Part shown: positions 18,165-29,749 of the stretch, in pieces | Layout of the letters: the number at the start of each line of letters is the position of its first letter | How positions within the stretch are numbered: position 1 is the stretch's first letter | Assembly: GCF_002294995.1 (NCBI RefSeq) | Contig: NZ_NSGF01000001.1 | Location: forward strand, 310,001 to 374,000 | From: Mesorhizobium sp. WSM3860 | GTDB lineage: Bacteria > Pseudomonadota > Alphaproteobacteria > Rhizobiales > Rhizobiaceae | DNA: 64,000 nucleotides | Direction of reading: 5' to 3' | Made by a program: the position numbers and the translations under genes | Notes under the pieces: model-generated | The model's input: only the letters and a program-made list of their open reading frames with translations | Told to the model about the DNA's origin: nothing | Database searches by the model: none

Positions 18165-19028
18165 TCAGTTCAATTCGACCCAGACCGGCAGGTGATCGGA
18201 TCCACGCGCCTGCCGGTCGGCCCATAGGCGCTTCAGCGAGCCGGCGAGCGAAGCGCTGGTGAAGACGTAGTCGATGCATTTGTGGCGGCCCGCATCGTTG
18301 GGGCGATTGGGGTCGATCCAGGTGACGAGGCCGGACACGTCGAGCCGCTGGGCGACATCGACGGCGAGATCGGCGGTGAGCGGCATGCCGAATTCATGGT
18401 CAGGACGTCCGGCGAGTTCGACATATTCGGGCGATCCGGGCAGCATGTTGAAGTCGCCCATGACGATGAAGGCTTCCGGATAGGGCAGGTCCGGCAGGCC
18501 GATTTCGGGAATACCGGAAAGGCCGCCGCCCTCCAGCGCGTAATTGAGCAGGCGCTGGCGCAGGAAACGGATCTGGCTCTGACGCTCGACGGGGCTGCGG
18601 TGGTCCAGATGGGTGGAGTAGAAGCGGATGAAGCCGAGCGGCGTCTCGATCAGCGCCTCCAGCGCGCCGCGCTGGAAGTTCATCCGCTCCAGACTGCGGC
18701 TGCGCGGCAGAAGGAGATTGCGCGACAGATGAATGGGCGTCTTCGACAGCACCATGTTGCCGAGCTGGAAGGTGCAGGTGACGGCGCGGCCGGCATCCAG
18801 GCGCGAGCCGATATTGACCTCGAAATTGCTGCCATAGGCGACAAAATAGTCCGGCAGCGCCTCGCCGATCTCGGCCACCATGTCGCGGTCGCCGTTGCGC
18901 GGGTTGTTGCGGGTGACTTCCTGCAGGGCGATGACATCGGCGCCGCGCACCGCGTCGGCGATGCGGCCGACATCGTATTTGCCGTCGAGGCCGATGCCGT
19001 ACTGGATGTTGTAGGTGACAAGCTTCAT
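18165..19028 (-). CDS. Endonuclease/exonuclease/phosphatase family protein
   Basis: The 287-residue product has the EEP fold. It begins MKLVTYNIQYGIGLDG (active-site Asn), then VIALQEVTRN (metal-binding Glu), STHLDHRSPVERQSQI, and IVMGDFNMLPGSPEY (catalytic Asp and Asn), ending RGSDHLPVWVEL (catalytic Asp-His pair). All family active-site residues are present. Substrates in this superfamily range from DNA to phosphoinositides and lipids, so none is assigned. It is transcribed against its neighbours and is convergent with the GNAT gene. Confidence 0.87.
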   Translation of the reverse strand: MKLVTYNIQYGIGLDGKYDVGRIADAVRGADVIALQEVTRNNPRNGDRDMVAEIGEALPDYFVAYGSNFEVNIGSRLDAGRAVTCTFQLGNMVLSKTPIHLSRNLLLPRSRSLERMNFQRGALEALIETPLGFIRFYSTHLDHRSPVERQSQIRFLRQRLLNYALEGGGLSGIPEIGLPDLPYPEAFIVMGDFNMLPGSPEYVELAGRPDHEFGMPLTADLAVDVAQRLDVSGLVTWIDPNRPNDAGRHKCIDYVFTSASLAGSLKRLWADRQARGSDHLPVWVELN

Positions 19029-19160
19029 TCCCGCGCCTCCCGGTCTCGCCCGCGAACAGTGCTACCGCGCCTCTGGCTAAAGTACATCCGGCGCTTTAGT
19101 TGCAAACGGGCCTCGCCCTTGGCTCCGCCTTGGTTTAGAGCAATCCCGCAAGCGCAATAG

Positions 19161-21367
<2,207 letters not shown>

Positions 21368-21385
21368 CCCAGCGGAGGATGAACC

Positions 21386-22672
21386 ATGCTGAAGCTGCAT
21401 GACAAATCCGGGGAGGACACGGTGGCGCTGATGGCCGATATCGGCCGCCGCGCCCGCGCCGCTGCCCGACCGTTGGCCGTCGCTTCGACCAACGCCAAGA
21501 ACAACGCCTTGGCCGCCATGGCCGACGCCATTCTTCACAACGAGCAGGCGATCCTCGAGGCCAACGCCATCGACATGTCGAATGGCGAGGAAGCCGGGCT
21601 GTCCGGCTCCTTCATAGACCGGCTGAAGCTGACGCCGTCGCGCATCAAGGCCATGGCCGACGGCATTCGCGAGATCGCCGCGCTCAAGGATCCGGTCGGC
21701 GACGTGATCGCCGAATGGGACCGGCCGAACGGCCTTCATATCGAGCGCGTGCGCACGCCGCTCGGCGTCATCGGCGTCATCTATGAAAGCCGCCCGAACG
21801 TGACGGCCGATGCCGGCGCGCTCTGCCTGAAAGCCGGCAATCCGGTGATCCTGCGCGGCGGCTCGGATTCGATCAATTCGTCTTCGGCTATCCATGCCTG
21901 CATGGTCGAAGGGCTGAAGGCAGCCGGCCTGCCTGAGGACGCCATCCAGCTGGTGCCGACCACCGATCGCGCCGCGGTCGGCGAGATGCTCAAAGGCCTA
22001 AGCGGCAATCTCGACGTCATCATCCCGCGCGGCGGAAAGAGCCTGGTCGGGCGCGTGCAGACCGAGGCGCGCGTGCCGGTCTTTGCCCATCTCGAAGGCC
22101 TCTGCCACCTCTATGTCGATCGCTCAGCGAAGCTCGACATGACGGTGAAGATCGCCGTCAACGCCAAGATGCGGCGCACCGGGGTCTGCGGCGCGGCCGA
22201 GACGCTGCTGGTCGACCGTGCGGTGGCTTCCACGCATCTGGTGCCGATCCTCGAAGCGCTCCACGCGGCCGGCTGCGAGATCCATGCCGATACCGAAGTC
22301 ATGCAGGCCTTTTCCGACGCCAGCCCGGCGACCGACGCCGACTGGGTGACGGAATATCTCGATGCCATCATCGCGGTGAAACTGGTCGACGGCGTCGCCG
22401 GCGCGATCGAGCATATCGAGACCTTCTCCTCGCATCACACCGAGGCGATCGTCGCCGAGGATCCGCAAGCGGTCGAAAAATTCTTCAACGAGGTCGACTC
22501 GGCGATCCTGCTGCACAATGCCTCGACCCAGTTCGCCGACGGCGGCGAGTTCGGCATGGGCGCCGAGATCGGCATCGCCACCGGCAAGATGCATGCGCGC
22601 GGACCGGTTGGCGTCGAGCAACTGACCTCGTTCAAGTATCGCGTGCGCGGGTCGGGACAGGTGAGGCCTTGA
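21386..22672 (+). CDS. proA: Glutamate-5-semialdehyde dehydrogenase (gamma-glutamyl phosphate reductase)
   Basis: The 428-residue aldehyde-dehydrogenase-fold enzyme reduces gamma-glutamyl phosphate with NADPH, the second step to proline. The catalytic Cys lies in [35 protein letters not shown] and [13 protein letters not shown] form the cofactor region. The N-terminus is standard for the family. It follows proB directly and precedes nadD. Confidence 0.97.
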   Translation: MLKLHDKSGEDTVALMADIGRRARAAARPLAVASTNAKNNALAAMADAILHNEQAILEANAIDMSNGEEAGLSGSFIDRLKLTPSRIKAMADGIREIAALKDPVGDVIAEWDRPNGLHIERVRTPLGVIGVIYESRPNVTADAGALCLKAGNPVILRGGSDSINSSSAIHACMVEGLKAAGLPEDAIQLVPTTDRAAVGEMLKGLSGNLDVIIPRGGKSLVGRVQTEARVPVFAHLEGLCHLYVDRSAKLDMTVKIAVNAKMRRTGVCGAAETLLVDRAVASTHLVPILEALHAAGCEIHADTEVMQAFSDASPATDADWVTEYLDAIIAVKLVDGVAGAIEHIETFSSHHTEAIVAEDPQAVEKFFNEVDSAILLHNASTQFADGGEFGMGAEIGIATGKMHARGPVGVEQLTSFKYRVRGSGQVRP

Positions 22673-22701
22673 TGCTGCTTGCCCAAAGGGCCTGAAGCAC
22701 C

Positions 22702-23334
22702 ATGCTTTCCCAGCCTGAGCAACTCGTCCCCGCCTCGTACCTTCGTATGCCCCACGCTGGCAAAGGGCTGGCGGTCGGCCTGTTCGGCGGCTCGTTCAAC
22801 CCGCCGCATGCCGGCCACGCGCTGGTCGCCGAGATTGCGCTGAGAAGGCTGGCCCTCGACCAGCTCTGGTGGATCGTGACGCCCGGCAATCCCCTGAAAA
22901 GCGCGCGCGAGCTGGCGCCGCTCGCCGAGCGCGTCGTACTGTCCGAAAAGATCGCCAGGAATCCGAAAATCAAGGTCACTGCCTTCGAGGCGGCGCAGCA
23001 TGTCCGTTACACCGCCGACACGCTGGCGCTGGTCAAGGCGCGCAATCCGGGCGTCGACTTCGTCTGGATCATGGGCGCGGATTCGTTACGCGACTTCCAT
23101 CGCTGGCAGCGCTGGCGCGAGATCGTGCTGACCTTCCCGATCGCGGTCATCGACCGGCCGGGCGCCACGCTCTCCTTCCTGTCCTCGGTCGTCGCCAAGA
23201 CCTTCGACTACGCCCGCGTCGACGAAGGCGACGCGCCGCTGCTTGCCCGCATGCGGGCGCCTGCCTGGACCTTCATCCATGGCCCGCGCTCGTCGCTTTC
23301 CTCGACGGCGATCCGCAACGCTGCGAAGGGCTGA
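22702..23334 (+). CDS. nadD: Nicotinate-nucleotide adenylyltransferase
   Basis: The 210-residue product makes deamido-NAD from nicotinate mononucleotide and ATP. The nucleotidyltransferase motif is GLFGGSFNPPHAGH near residues 27-40, and SSLSSTAIRNA near the C-terminus is the second signature. About 20 residues precede the core; an in-frame ATG at 22747 (MPHAGKGLAVGLFGG) is an alternative start. It follows proA by 29 bases, as in many rhizobia, but rsfS does not follow directly here. Confidence 0.95.
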   Translation: MLSQPEQLVPASYLRMPHAGKGLAVGLFGGSFNPPHAGHALVAEIALRRLALDQLWWIVTPGNPLKSARELAPLAERVVLSEKIARNPKIKVTAFEAAQHVRYTADTLALVKARNPGVDFVWIMGADSLRDFHRWQRWREIVLTFPIAVIDRPGATLSFLSSVVAKTFDYARVDEGDAPLLARMRAPAWTFIHGPRSSLSSTAIRNAAKG

Positions 23335-23415
23335 GGCCTTCCTTCTCCCACAAGGGCCCCGCGATGTCGCTTTTACGGCGGCCTTTTGCCGTCCGGTAAG
23401 CGATGCTGACAAGGC

Positions 23416-24702
23416 ATGCTGGAGAAGAGCCGCACCAAGACCGATCCGGGCGCGCAATCGGCGCCACTGATTGCCATTGCCAGCGTCATCGTGTCGATGG
23501 CGCTGATCGCCATCGGCAATGGGCTGATGTTCGCGTTCATTCCCGTGCGGCTCGGCGCCGACGGTTTCGATCCGACCTGGGCCGGACTGATCGTCACCGG
23601 CCTTTCGGCCGGCGGGCTTGCCGGCTGCATCCTGACCGGACCGTTGGTGCGCCGGGTCGGCCATGCCCGGGCGTTCATGGTGCTTTCGGCGCTGATCGCC
23701 CTCTCCAACGTCGCGATCGGCGCCGGACCGATGCCGCTGCTGTGGATCGCAGCACGGGCGCTCTACGGCTTCGCCATATGCGGCCTCTTCATCGTCGCGC
23801 AGAGCTGGCTCAACGATGCGCTGCCGAACGCCATACGCGGCCGGGTGATGGCCGTGTTCTACGTCTCCTATATCGCCGGATTGGGCGTCGGTTATGCGAC
23901 GCTCGCCGCGATCGACATCCAGACGGCGGCGGCGCCGCTGATCGGCATCGCCTTCACCGCGCTGTCCATCCTGCCGGTGGGCATGACGCGGCTTGCCCAG
24001 CCGCCTGCGCCGCAGGCCGCTTCGGTGGCGCTCGGCCAAGCGTGGCGGATCTCGCCAGTCGGCGTCGTTGGGATGCTGGCGGTGGGCGGCCTGTCGATGA
24101 TCATTTCCGGTTTCGCGCCGATCCATGCCACCGCCAAGGGTTACAGCCAGGCAGATGTGGCGCTGCTCTTGTCGGCGATGCCGGTCGGCACGCTGATCCT
24201 GCAGATACCGCTCGGCTGGCTCTCGGACCGTACCGACCGGCGCTATGTGCTGGCGGGCGCGGCGGCGCTGGCGGTGGCGGCGAGCCTGTTCGCCATCGCC
24301 TTCGACGGCGGGGCTCTGATGGCGCTGGTGGTGATCTATCTGATCTGGGACGGCGCATCGGAATCGATCTATTCGCTGTCCAGCGCCCACGCCGCCGACC
24401 GCGCCAGGAAGGAAGAGCTGCTGGCGCTGTCGAGCTCGCTGCTCTTTGCCTGGTCGCTGTCCGGCTTCATCGTCCCCGGCATGGTGACGGCGCTTTCCGC
24501 CGTCTTCGGCACCGACACCTTCATCTATGTCGGCATCGTCATCGCTTCCGCGTTCTGCCTGTTCGTGCTGTGGCGGGTGTTTGCGGCGCGACCAATGCCC
24601 GCTGCCGCAACCGGCAGCTTCGCGCCGATGTCGGCGCAGACACCCTTGCCGGTGGAGCTTGCCTTCGCGCCGGAGGAGCCGACACAGCCGGCCAAGGACT
24701 GA
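23416..24702 (+). CDS. MFS transporter, possibly YcaD-like
   Basis: The 428-residue product has about 12 hydrophobic segments. The loop between segments 2 and 3 reads GPLVRRVGHARAF (motif A position), and that between segments 8 and 9 reads GWLSDRTDRRYVLAGA. NDALPNAIRGRVMAVFYVSY and the ESIYSLSSAHAADRA stretch recall the YcaD-type subgroup of sugar/drug antiporters. Substrate is not predictable. It sits between nadD and rsfS, which are usually adjacent in related genomes, and is convergent with the MscS gene 5 bases downstream. Confidence 0.87.
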   Translation: MLEKSRTKTDPGAQSAPLIAIASVIVSMALIAIGNGLMFAFIPVRLGADGFDPTWAGLIVTGLSAGGLAGCILTGPLVRRVGHARAFMVLSALIALSNVAIGAGPMPLLWIAARALYGFAICGLFIVAQSWLNDALPNAIRGRVMAVFYVSYIAGLGVGYATLAAIDIQTAAAPLIGIAFTALSILPVGMTRLAQPPAPQAASVALGQAWRISPVGVVGMLAVGGLSMIISGFAPIHATAKGYSQADVALLLSAMPVGTLILQIPLGWLSDRTDRRYVLAGAAALAVAASLFAIAFDGGALMALVVIYLIWDGASESIYSLSSAHAADRARKEELLALSSSLLFAWSLSGFIVPGMVTALSAVFGTDTFIYVGIVIASAFCLFVLWRVFAARPMPAAATGSFAPMSAQTPLPVELAFAPEEPTQPAKD

Positions 24703-24707
24703 CGAGA

Positions 24708-25559
24708 TTATTGCCTGCGGACTTCCGGGGACGGTACCTCGGGCGGCGGCAGGGGGATTGAAATGCCCTCGTTGTCGAAGGCCTGCTTGGCGCGCTTGGT
24801 CATGTCGATCTGGGTGGCGAAATAGTCGGCCGCCGAAGTCCAGTAGCGCAGGGTCAGTGCAACCGTGCTCTCGCCAAGCCCTGCGATGAAGGCGATCGGC
24901 GCCGGCTCGCGCCGGATGCGCTTCTCGGCACTGGCGATGGCAAGCAGCGTCTTCTGCCCGCGATCGATGTCGTTCCATGAACCGATGCTCAAGCTGATAT
25001 CGGTGCGCCTGACGCCGTTGCGGGTGAAGTTGCGCACCGGCTGATTCCACAGCGTCTGGTTGGGCGCCAGGATGTAGATGCCTTCGACAGTGCGCAGCTT
25101 GGTCGCGAACAGGCCGATCTCCTCGATCGTGCCGGCGATCGCGCCGACCTCCACATATTCGCCGATGCGGAAGGGTCTCAGCGCAAGCAGCATGATGCCG
25201 GCGGCGATGTTCTGCAGCGTGCCTTGCAGTGCAAGGCCGATCGCCAGACCGGCAGCGCCGATGGCGGCGATGATCGAAGCCGTCTGCACGCCAAACTGGC
25301 CGAGCACCATGATAACGACCAGGATCAGGATGGCGTAGCGGACGACCTGGGAGAAGAAGTGGCGTAGCGTCTCGTCAAAGCCGTGAATATGACCGAGCCC
25401 GGCATAGATCGATCGCTCGGCAAGGCCGGCAACGAGGTAGCCGACAACCAGAAGGATCACGGCGCCGATTGCCGAGAAGGAATAGGAGACTATCAGCGAG
25501 CTGAGCTGCGCAAGCCCGGCCTGAATCGTGATGAGGGCGCTCTGCGGGTCGATTGGCAT
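24708..25559 (-). CDS. Small-conductance mechanosensitive channel (MscS family)
   Basis: The 283-residue inner-membrane protein has three N-terminal hydrophobic helices. The pore-lining third helix reads IIAAIGAAGLAIGLALQGTL with the alternating Gly/Ala pattern of TM3. It is followed by NIAAGIMLLALRPFRIGEYVE, the MscS beta-domain signature, and a C-terminal alpha/beta domain. Length matches E. coli MscS (286). It releases solutes on hypo-osmotic shock. Transcribed convergently with the MFS gene. Confidence 0.95.
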   Translation of the reverse strand: MPIDPQSALITIQAGLAQLSSLIVSYSFSAIGAVILLVVGYLVAGLAERSIYAGLGHIHGFDETLRHFFSQVVRYAILILVVIMVLGQFGVQTASIIAAIGAAGLAIGLALQGTLQNIAAGIMLLALRPFRIGEYVEVGAIAGTIEEIGLFATKLRTVEGIYILAPNQTLWNQPVRNFTRNGVRRTDISLSIGSWNDIDRGQKTLLAIASAEKRIRREPAPIAFIAGLGESTVALTLRYWTSAADYFATQIDMTKRAKQAFDNEGISIPLPPPEVPSPEVRRQ

Positions 25560-25725
25560 GGTTGGGAATCCCCTTGTCCGGTGTGCCGATAACCCGTGCG
25601 GCGCGCAGGGGTTCCGCTCTTTTCAGCTTCCGAGAGCCTGTCGCGACCGACAGACGGCTGGCCTGAGCGTGCGCCCGTCTTGAAACTGCAATGGAACTCT
25701 GCCTATCTAAGCAGGGTCACCTGAT

Positions 25726-26178
25726 TTGCCGGGTGATTTGGTTGTTCTTATTGGGAAAGGAAACACACTGAGAACAGCACTGCGGAAGAAGGCCGATATC
25801 GTGCCTTCGCCGGCCGGGATCAGCGGAAGCGATGCTGCCTCCCTCGCCATCAAGACAGTCCTTGCCAGTCTGGAAGACTCCAAGGCCGAAAACATCGTCT
25901 CAATCGACATCCAGGGAAAATCGAGCCTCGGCGACTATATGGTCGTCGCATCGGGCCGATCGCACCGCCATGTCTCGGCTGTCGCCGATCATCTCCTCAA
26001 GGCGCTCAAGGATGCCGGTCTCGGCATGGCGCGCGTCGAAGGGCTGGCCAGCGCCGACTGGGTCCTGATCGATTCCGGCGACATCATCGTCCATGTCTTC
26101 CGTCCCGAAGTCCGCGAATTCTACAATCTCGAAAAGATGTGGCAGGCGCCGGATCTCGAGGAAGAGACCTTGCACTGA
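25726..26178 (+). CDS. rsfS: Ribosomal silencing factor RsfS
   Basis: RsfS binds L14 on the 50S subunit and blocks subunit joining in starvation. The domain spans VLASLEDSKAENIVSIDIQG, GDYMVVASGRSHRHVSAVAD, SADWVLIDSGDIIVHVF and REFYNLEKMW, all typical. No ATG precedes the domain in frame; candidate starts are TTG 25726, CTG 25768 (behind GGGAAAGG) and GTG 25801, giving 150, 136 or 125 residues. The last two fit family length better. rlmH follows, as in most bacteria. Confidence 0.92.
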   Translation: MPGDLVVLIGKGNTLRTALRKKADIVPSPAGISGSDAASLAIKTVLASLEDSKAENIVSIDIQGKSSLGDYMVVASGRSHRHVSAVADHLLKALKDAGLGMARVEGLASADWVLIDSGDIIVHVFRPEVREFYNLEKMWQAPDLEEETLH

Positions 26179-26238
26179 GCCATATCGCGTGCCGTGACCG
26201 TTCCGGTCCGGCGCCGATCGAGGCTCGCCGAGGCGAGG

Positions 26239-26721
26239 ATGAAGATCACCGTTCATGCCGTGGGCCGGATGAAGACCGGCCCCGAGAGAGAACTGGCCGA
26301 CCGCTATTTCGAGCGCTTCGCCAAGAGCGGGCACCCGGTCGGACTGGAATTTGCCGGCATTGTCGAGACCCCCGAGAGCCGCGGCCAGAGCGCCGACGAA
26401 CGTCGCCGCGAGGAGAGCCAGAAGCTGCAGGGTCAACTGCAGCAAGGCACCGTGCTGTTCCTGCTCGACGAACGCGGCAAGGCGCTGTCATCGGAGGACC
26501 TGGCGGCACGCATCGGCCAGTTGCGCGACAGCGGCCGCAAGGCGCTGGTCATCGCGATCGGCGGCGCGGACGGCCATCACAAATCCTTGCGCGAAGAGGC
26601 CGATCTGGTGCTCTCGTTCGGAGCGCTGACCTGGCCGCATCAGCTGGTGCGCGTCATGCTCGGCGAACAGCTCTATCGCATCGCCACCATCCTGTCCGGG
26701 CATCCCTATCATCGCTCGTGA
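26239..26721 (+). CDS. rlmH: 23S rRNA (pseudouridine-1915 N3)-methyltransferase RlmH
   Basis: The 160-residue SPOUT-fold methyltransferase modifies pseudouridine 1915 in helix 69. The SAM-binding knot region reads AIGGADGHHKSLREEADL, then LSFGALTWPHQLVR and the C-terminal SGHPYHRS, all invariant features. ATG 26239 (MKITVHAVGRMK) follows AGGCGAGG and matches the family start; the frame extends upstream to 26194. It follows rsfS. Confidence 0.97.
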   Translation: MKITVHAVGRMKTGPERELADRYFERFAKSGHPVGLEFAGIVETPESRGQSADERRREESQKLQGQLQQGTVLFLLDERGKALSSEDLAARIGQLRDSGRKALVIAIGGADGHHKSLREEADLVLSFGALTWPHQLVRVMLGEQLYRIATILSGHPYHRS

Positions 26722-26868
26722 GTCATCGTTCGCGCTATGACCCCGAAAGCTGGGGATCACGTCCGCTTGCACGGATTTCCGCCTCAATGACCCGACATCA
26801 CGGTTGTTGCGGGTGCTCCAACATGGTTGATGGTTCGTTAACGAAGCGGCGGATAGAGTCGAGGCCTG

Positions 26869-28203
26869 ATGTCTGAAGGCTGGAATTCGAGAACGCGCGC
26901 CTGGCGCAGCCGCTGCGGCTTGACACTTGTCGCCGCGCTGATCGCGCTCGGGCCGGCCATGGCCGCGGAGAACACGCTCGATGTCGCGCCGGACCCCGAC
27001 AAGAGCCGGGTCGAATACGAGCAGGTCTCCAAGGAAATCACCTTGTCCTCCGAGCGGCTGGCCAAGCTTGCCGCCGACGTCGCGACGGTCAAGAAAGACC
27101 ATGCTTCGATCAGCGCGGCGCTGATCCAGTCGGCGATGACCGAGCAGAAGCTCGGCCAGGACATCGAGGACATCGGCGCCAAGCTGGAAGGGCTGAAGGC
27201 CGAGGAAGAAAAGCTGCACGCTTCGCTGGTGGCGCGGCGCGACGTGCTCGCCGAGGTGCTCGGCGCGCTGCAGCGCATGGGGCTCAATCCGCCGCCGGCG
27301 ATCCTGGTCAAGCCTGAGGACGCGTTGTCCTCGGTGCGCAGCGCCATCCTGCTGGGCGCCGTGGTGCCGGAATTGCGCCAACAGACCGACAGGCTGCTCG
27401 CCGATCTCAAGGAACAGACCCGGGTGACGGCCTCGATCGAGGCCGAACGAGGGCGGCTTACCGCTGCCGTCACCGAGCAGACGGCGGAAAAGAAACGGCT
27501 GACCATGCTGCTCGAGGCCAAACAGAAGCTGCAGGCCGATACCGAAGCGGCCTTGGCAGCCGAGCGGCAGCGCTCGCAGCAGCTGGCGGACAAGGCCAGC
27601 AGCCTCAAGGACCTCATTGCCTCGCTCGAGGCCGACAAGGCGCGCAAGGCGGCCGAGCAGGCCAAGGCGGCCGATCGGAAATCGGCGGATGCCGATACGA
27701 CGGCATCCACGGCCGAACCCGCCGCGCCGCCGGTGCCGGAGGGCAATCGTTTGACCGCTTCCGCCCCGTTCGCGGCGCTCCAGGGCCAGATCGCGCTGCC
27801 GGTCATCGGCAAGATCAAACGGCGCTTCGGGGCCGACGACGGCAATGGCGCAATGATGCAGGGAGACATGGTTGCGACACAATCGGGGGCCATCGTCACC
27901 GCGCCGGCGGATGGAAACGTGCTTTATGCGGGGCCGTTTCGCTCCTATGGTCAACTCTTGATCCTCAATGCGGGCGATGGGTATCATGTCGTCCTGGCGG
28001 GGATGAGCAGAATCAGCGTCGCGACCGGACAGTCGGTGCTCGCAGGAGAGCCGATCGGCGCGATGGGAGAGGCCCGGGTGGCAAGCACCTCGGCCTCGCA
28101 GAATGGAAATGCGACGCCGGAACTCTATGTTGAGTTCCGCAAGGATGGAAAACCCGTCGATCCGAACCCCTGGTGGGCGGACCGATTTTCTGGAAGGACG
28201 TGA
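26869..28203 (+). CDS. EnvC-like murein hydrolase activator with degenerate LytM domain
   Basis: The 444-residue product has an N-terminal hydrophobic signal segment (LTLVAALIALGPAMA), long coiled coils (about residues 40-265, many Lys/Glu/Ala heptads) and a C-terminal LytM/M23-like domain starting near KIKRRFGADD. The M23 zinc ligands are replaced: the HxxxD region reads MQGDMVATQSG and the HxH region reads PELYVEFRKDG. It is therefore probably an amidase activator acting in the periplasm during cell separation, not an enzyme. It is followed by ctpA and a divergent polysaccharide deacetylase, like E. coli envC-yibQ. Confidence 0.9.
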   Translation: MSEGWNSRTRAWRSRCGLTLVAALIALGPAMAAENTLDVAPDPDKSRVEYEQVSKEITLSSERLAKLAADVATVKKDHASISAALIQSAMTEQKLGQDIEDIGAKLEGLKAEEEKLHASLVARRDVLAEVLGALQRMGLNPPPAILVKPEDALSSVRSAILLGAVVPELRQQTDRLLADLKEQTRVTASIEAERGRLTAAVTEQTAEKKRLTMLLEAKQKLQADTEAALAAERQRSQQLADKASSLKDLIASLEADKARKAAEQAKAADRKSADADTTASTAEPAAPPVPEGNRLTASAPFAALQGQIALPVIGKIKRRFGADDGNGAMMQGDMVATQSGAIVTAPADGNVLYAGPFRSYGQLLILNAGDGYHVVLAGMSRISVATGQSVLAGEPIGAMGEARVASTSASQNGNATPELYVEFRKDGKPVDPNPWWADRFSGRT

Positions 28204-28204
28204 A

Positions 28205-29536
28205 ATGATGCGGAAATTGTCGCTTCTGTTTGCCGGCGCGCTGATGGGCGCATCGGCAATGAGCCTGGTCTACGGCGCACCCGGCTCGGCGGCGAATGCT
28301 GCGGGTTCGGAGACCTACAAGCAGCTGGCGATCTTCGGCGACATCTTCGAACGGGTGCGCGCGCAATATGTGACGCCCCCGGACGACAAGTCGCTGGTCG
28401 AGAACGCCATCAACGGCATGCTGGCTTCGCTCGACCCGCACTCCTCCTACATGAATGCCGAGCAGGCGCAGGATATGCGCGTACAGACCAAGGGCGAGTT
28501 CGGCGGCCTCGGCATCGAGGTCACCATGGAGAACGACCTGGTCAAGGTGATCACGCCGATCGACGACACGCCGGCCGCCAAGGCGGGCGTGCTTGCCGGC
28601 GACTATATCGCCAAGATCGACGGCGAGGAGGTGCGCGGGCTCACCCTCAACGACGCGGTCGAGAAGATGCGCGGCCCGGTCAACACGCCGATCAAGCTCA
28701 CCATCCTGCGCCAGGGCGCCGACAAGCCGATCGAGCTGACGGTCGTGCGCGACATCATCAAGGTCAAGGCGGTGAAGTACCGGGTGGAGAACGACATCGG
28801 CTACATGAAGATCACCTCCTTCACCGAGAAGACCTATGACGATCTCGAGAACGCGATCGAGAACATCAAGAAGCAGGTGCCCAACGACAAGCTGAAGGGC
28901 TATGTGCTCGACCTGCGCCTCAATCCGGGCGGCCTGCTCGACCAGGCGGTGAGCGTGTCGGACGCCTTCCTCAAGCGCGGCGAGATCGTCTCGACCCGCG
29001 GCCGCGATCCGAAGGACGTCACCCGCTTCGACGCCAAGCCGAAGCAGAACGACGATATCGGCGGCAAGCCGCTGATCGTGCTGGTCAATGGCGGCTCGGC
29101 AAGCGCGTCCGAGATCGTCGCCGGCGCGCTGCAGGATCTGCGCCGCGCCACCGTTGTCGGCACGCAGTCCTTCGGCAAGGGCTCGGTGCAGACCATCATT
29201 CCGCTCGGCGAGAACGGCGCGCTCAGGCTCACCACGGCGCTCTATTACACGCCGTCGGGCAAGTCGATCCAGGGCAAGGGCATCACGCCCGACATCAAGG
29301 TCGAGCAGCCGCTGCCGGCGGACCTGCAGGGCAGGGACCTGACCCGCGGCGAATCGGACCTCAAGGGCCACATCAAGGGCGCCGACGAGAGCTCGACCGG
29401 CTCGGGCTCGGCCGCCTATGTGCCGCCGGAGCCGAAGGACGACCTGCAGCTGATCTATGCCGAACAGCTGCTGCGCGGCCAAAAGACCGATCCGGCCTTC
29501 CCGCCGAACCCGGACAAGGCCGTGCTGAACCAGTAA
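28205..29536 (+). CDS. ctpA: Carboxy-terminal processing protease CtpA (S41 family)
   Basis: The 443-residue product has an N-terminal signal peptide (LSLLFAGALMGASAMSLVYG), then a PDZ domain (GEFGGLGIEVTMENDLVKVI). The S41 catalytic region has Ser in NGGSASASEIVAGAL and Lys in GTQSFGKGSVQT. Such proteases trim periplasmic and cell-wall proteins. ATG 28205 starts two bases after the envC-like stop; the longer frame from 28103 would overlap that gene. The C-terminal 80 residues are polar and less conserved. Confidence 0.96.
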   Translation: MMRKLSLLFAGALMGASAMSLVYGAPGSAANAAGSETYKQLAIFGDIFERVRAQYVTPPDDKSLVENAINGMLASLDPHSSYMNAEQAQDMRVQTKGEFGGLGIEVTMENDLVKVITPIDDTPAAKAGVLAGDYIAKIDGEEVRGLTLNDAVEKMRGPVNTPIKLTILRQGADKPIELTVVRDIIKVKAVKYRVENDIGYMKITSFTEKTYDDLENAIENIKKQVPNDKLKGYVLDLRLNPGGLLDQAVSVSDAFLKRGEIVSTRGRDPKDVTRFDAKPKQNDDIGGKPLIVLVNGGSASASEIVAGALQDLRRATVVGTQSFGKGSVQTIIPLGENGALRLTTALYYTPSGKSIQGKGITPDIKVEQPLPADLQGRDLTRGESDLKGHIKGADESSTGSGSAAYVPPEPKDDLQLIYAEQLLRGQKTDPAFPPNPDKAVLNQ

Positions 29537-29749
29537 AGACGTGGACGGCCGGGGCAGATCGCTCTGGCCGGCCGACCGAAGCGATGCAATGCTGCCGGGA
29601 CCGCGAGGTTCCGGCAGTTTGATTCGGGGACAGGTTGGTTCGGCAACGGCGCGCTGCAGCGCCTAAGGTTTTGAATTTGCGCGTGAGCGCTGACGGTTCG
29701 ATCAGCTGCGCTGATCCGATCAGCCGCGTCACGGGCCTGGGGATGCGGC

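Noticed and set aside
23086..25050. 654-residue minus-strand frame over nadD and the MFS gene
   Set aside because: Antisense shadow of GC-rich coding sequence; Arg/Gln/His-rich with no motif.
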